Shown one piece after another: positions 31,289-32,835 of a stretch of DNA of 32,835 nucleotides. The notes under the pieces are model-generated. The model did not search any database and was not told the DNA's origin. It worked only from the letters and a program-made list of their open reading frames with translations. Source of the DNA: Actinomadura sp. 7K507 (lineage in GTDB: Bacteria; Actinomycetota; Actinomycetes; Streptosporangiales; Streptosporangiaceae); assembly GCF_004348425.1 (NCBI RefSeq), contig NZ_SMKK01000092.1, positions 1 to 32,835 on the forward strand. Direction: 5' to 3'. A program made the position numbers and the translations under genes. Within the stretch, counting starts at the first letter, position 1. Every line of letters starts with the position of its first letter.

Positions 31289-32809
31289 CTGCGTGGCATC
31301 CGCAATGAGCCGGCGCAGCAGCTTGCCGGTCGGCGTGCGGGGCAGTTCGGCGGTGAACTCGATCGTGCGCGGGCACTTGTAGCCGGCCAGGTGGGCCCGG
31401 CAGTGGACGATCAGCTCGTCCGCCAGCTCCGGGCCCGCGGCGGACGGGTCGGCAGGCTGGACGACGGCACGGACCCGCTGCCCCATCTCGGGGTCGGGCG
31501 CGCCGAGAACGGCGACGTCGGCGACGTCGGGATGGACGGTCAGCACGTTCTCGATCTCCTGCGGGTAGATGTTGACGCCACCGCTGAGGATCAGGTCGGC
31601 CCGGCGGTCCACCAGGTAGAGGTAGCCGTCGGCGTCCAGGCGGCCCACGTCGCCGAGTGTGCTCCAGCCCCGGTCGTTGTAGGCGCCGTCGGTCTTGGCG
31701 GGGTCGTTGTGGTAACGGAACGCGGAGGTTCCCTCGAACCAGACGGTCCCGACCTCGCCGGCGGGCAGCTCGCGGCCGTGGTCGTCGAGGATGTGGGTCG
31801 TACCGAAGGCGGGGCGCCCGACCGAGCCGGGATGGGCGAGCCAGTCCTTGGAGTCGATGAGGAAGAAGCAGTTGCCTTCGCTTCCGGAGTAGTACTCGTG
31901 CACGACGGGGCCGAGCCATTCGATGATCCGGCGCTTGACCTCGACCGGGCAGGGCGCGGCGGCGTGCACCACCGTCCGCAAGCTGGACAGGTCGTAGCGG
32001 TTGCGGATCTCCTGGGGGAGCTTGAGCATCCGGATGAGCATCGTCGGCACGAACTGAACGTGGGTGACGGCGTAGCGCTCGATGTGGGCCAGGGCCTGCT
32101 CGGCGTCGAAGCGGTCCATCAGGACGACCGTTCCGCCGTTGCGCATCGTCCCGAGCGTCCAGCCGGTGGGCGCCGCGTGGTAGAGCGGCGCGGGGCACAG
32201 GTAGACGGTGTCGACCCCGAACCCGAACAGCAGGGGCAGGGTGTGGTCGAGCTTCAGTCCAGTGCCGAAAGGGTCCCCGCTGAGGTCGGGGAGGATGCCC
32301 TTGGGGCGCCCGGTGGTCCCGGACGAGTAGAACATGTAGTAGCCCTCGCGCTCCCCCTGCCGTTCGCCGCCGGGGAACAGGGCCGTCGCCTCCGCCAGGT
32401 TTTCGAAGCCCTCGGGCGGGTCCGCGTCCCCGTTGATGAGCCGTACCCGGAGGTCCGGCGCGGCGGCCGCGATCTCCCAGGCCGCGCCGCCCAGCGTGCC
32501 GGACGCGATGAGCGCCCGCGCGCCGCAGTCGCGGACGATGTAGGCGGCCTCGTCGGCGGTCAGATGGTGGTTGACCGGCGTCCAGTACAGGCCCGACCGC
32601 TGGCAGGCCCAGGCGGCCACGAAGTAGCCGGGATCGTTGTCCATGAACAGGGCCGCGTGGTCGCCGGGTTCCAGTCCGCGGTCGGCCAGCAGCCGGGCGA
32701 GGCGCAGGGACGCCTCGTCCAGCTCACGGTAGGTGGTGACCGCGCCGGTCGCCGCATCGATCACCGCGGGCTTGCCGGGATGCCGCTCCGCGAGCTTCGA
32801 CAGGTGCAC
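31286..32809 (-). CDS. AMP-dependent acyl-CoA synthetase, first gene of the operon in view
   Basis: A 507-residue ANL ligase, complete. YMFYSSGTTGRPKGI is the phosphate loop; VHEYYSGSEGN is the adenine-binding motif; WSTLGDVGRLDADGYLYLVDRRADLILSGGVNIYPQEIENVL is the hinge and C-terminal domain start; and LPRTPTGKLLRRLI carries the catalytic Lys. It shares the VHAAAPCPVEVKRRIIEWLGP segment type with the ligase at 16518 (HSAAPCPRELKQRMLDWWGP), so those two are closer to each other than to the other ligases. The GTG start at 32809 is supported by AAGGAGG 6 bases upstream. Only 26 bases remain to the window edge, so more operon genes or the promoter may lie beyond. Confidence 0.9.
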   Translation of the reverse strand: MHLSKLAERHPGKPAVIDAATGAVTTYRELDEASLRLARLLADRGLEPGDHAALFMDNDPGYFVAAWACQRSGLYWTPVNHHLTADEAAYIVRDCGARALIASGTLGGAAWEIAAAAPDLRVRLINGDADPPEGFENLAEATALFPGGERQGEREGYYMFYSSGTTGRPKGILPDLSGDPFGTGLKLDHTLPLLFGFGVDTVYLCPAPLYHAAPTGWTLGTMRNGGTVVLMDRFDAEQALAHIERYAVTHVQFVPTMLIRMLKLPQEIRNRYDLSSLRTVVHAAAPCPVEVKRRIIEWLGPVVHEYYSGSEGNCFFLIDSKDWLAHPGSVGRPAFGTTHILDDHGRELPAGEVGTVWFEGTSAFRYHNDPAKTDGAYNDRGWSTLGDVGRLDADGYLYLVDRRADLILSGGVNIYPQEIENVLTVHPDVADVAVLGAPDPEMGQRVRAVVQPADPSAAGPELADELIVHCRAHLAGYKCPRTIEFTAELPRTPTGKLLRRLIADATQ

Positions 32810-32835
32810 CGCGTCCTCCTTACGGGGTGGGGAAC

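Noticed and set aside
30945..32198. Extended reading of the small protein into a 417-residue frame
   Set aside because: The upstream part is a shadow of the ligase gene. The ATG at 31253 with GGAGAAGG is the evident start.
1..32835. CRISPR arrays, rRNA or tRNA genes
   Set aside because: No regularly spaced direct repeats and no recognisable tRNA or rRNA sequence were seen, including near the island junctions.

Overview
The window is high-GC DNA with actinobacterial codon use. It carries an F420-dependent luciferase-like oxidoreductase, several actinomycete-type acyl-CoA ligases and dehydrogenases, and actinomycete insertion sequences. I infer an aerobic, filamentous-type actinobacterium (Streptosporangiales/Thermomonosporaceae would fit), but nothing here fixes the genus. 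There are no rRNA or tRNA genes and no CRISPR array.

Region 1 (1-10577) is a defence island. A broken reading frame with one membrane helix runs in from the left and ends at an abrupt AT-richer junction near 297. A complete type I Wadjet operon follows, jetA-jetB-jetC-jetD (457-9575), with tightly coupled start and stop codons. Wadjet is an SMC-like complex (kleisin, winged-helix partner, ATPase, Toprim-type nuclease) known to recognise and cut circular plasmids. An IS5-type element with perfect 19-bp inverted repeats abuts jetD so closely that the repeat contains the jetD stop codon. A strong hairpin hides the start of its transposase.

Region 2 (10578-13950) is a graveyard of mobile and host genes. 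It holds a tyrosine-recombinase remnant, an IS701-type transposase remnant, and a decayed FtsX/MacB-type ABC exporter whose permease and ATPase pieces are separated by an intact IS110-family element. The noncoding left end of the IS110 element folds into a stem-loop. Short segments of the loop match the sequences flanking the element in the arrangement expected of a bridge RNA, so the guide for this very insertion can apparently be read. This is the most interesting finding.

Region 3 (13952-32809) is a catabolic locus for CoA-activated substrates. On the + strand are a SnoaL/NTF2-like protein preceded by a near-consensus KstR-type operator, a crotonase-fold protein, an SDR of the 3-hydroxyacyl-CoA dehydrogenase type, a fused two-domain acyl-CoA dehydrogenase and a GntR/FCD regulator. 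On the - strand are an F420 oxidoreductase-ligase pair and a long compact operon. Read from 32809 leftwards, that operon encodes an acyl-CoA ligase, a small conserved protein, a second ligase, a HAD domain in frame with a third ligase, a double-hotdog MaoC dehydratase, a crotonase, a pair of acyl-CoA dehydrogenases and another crotonase. Together they supply activation, dehydrogenation, hydration and 3-hydroxy oxidation, i.e. beta-oxidation of one or more carboxylated, possibly steroid- or terpenoid-like, substrates. The substrate itself cannot be read from the sequence.
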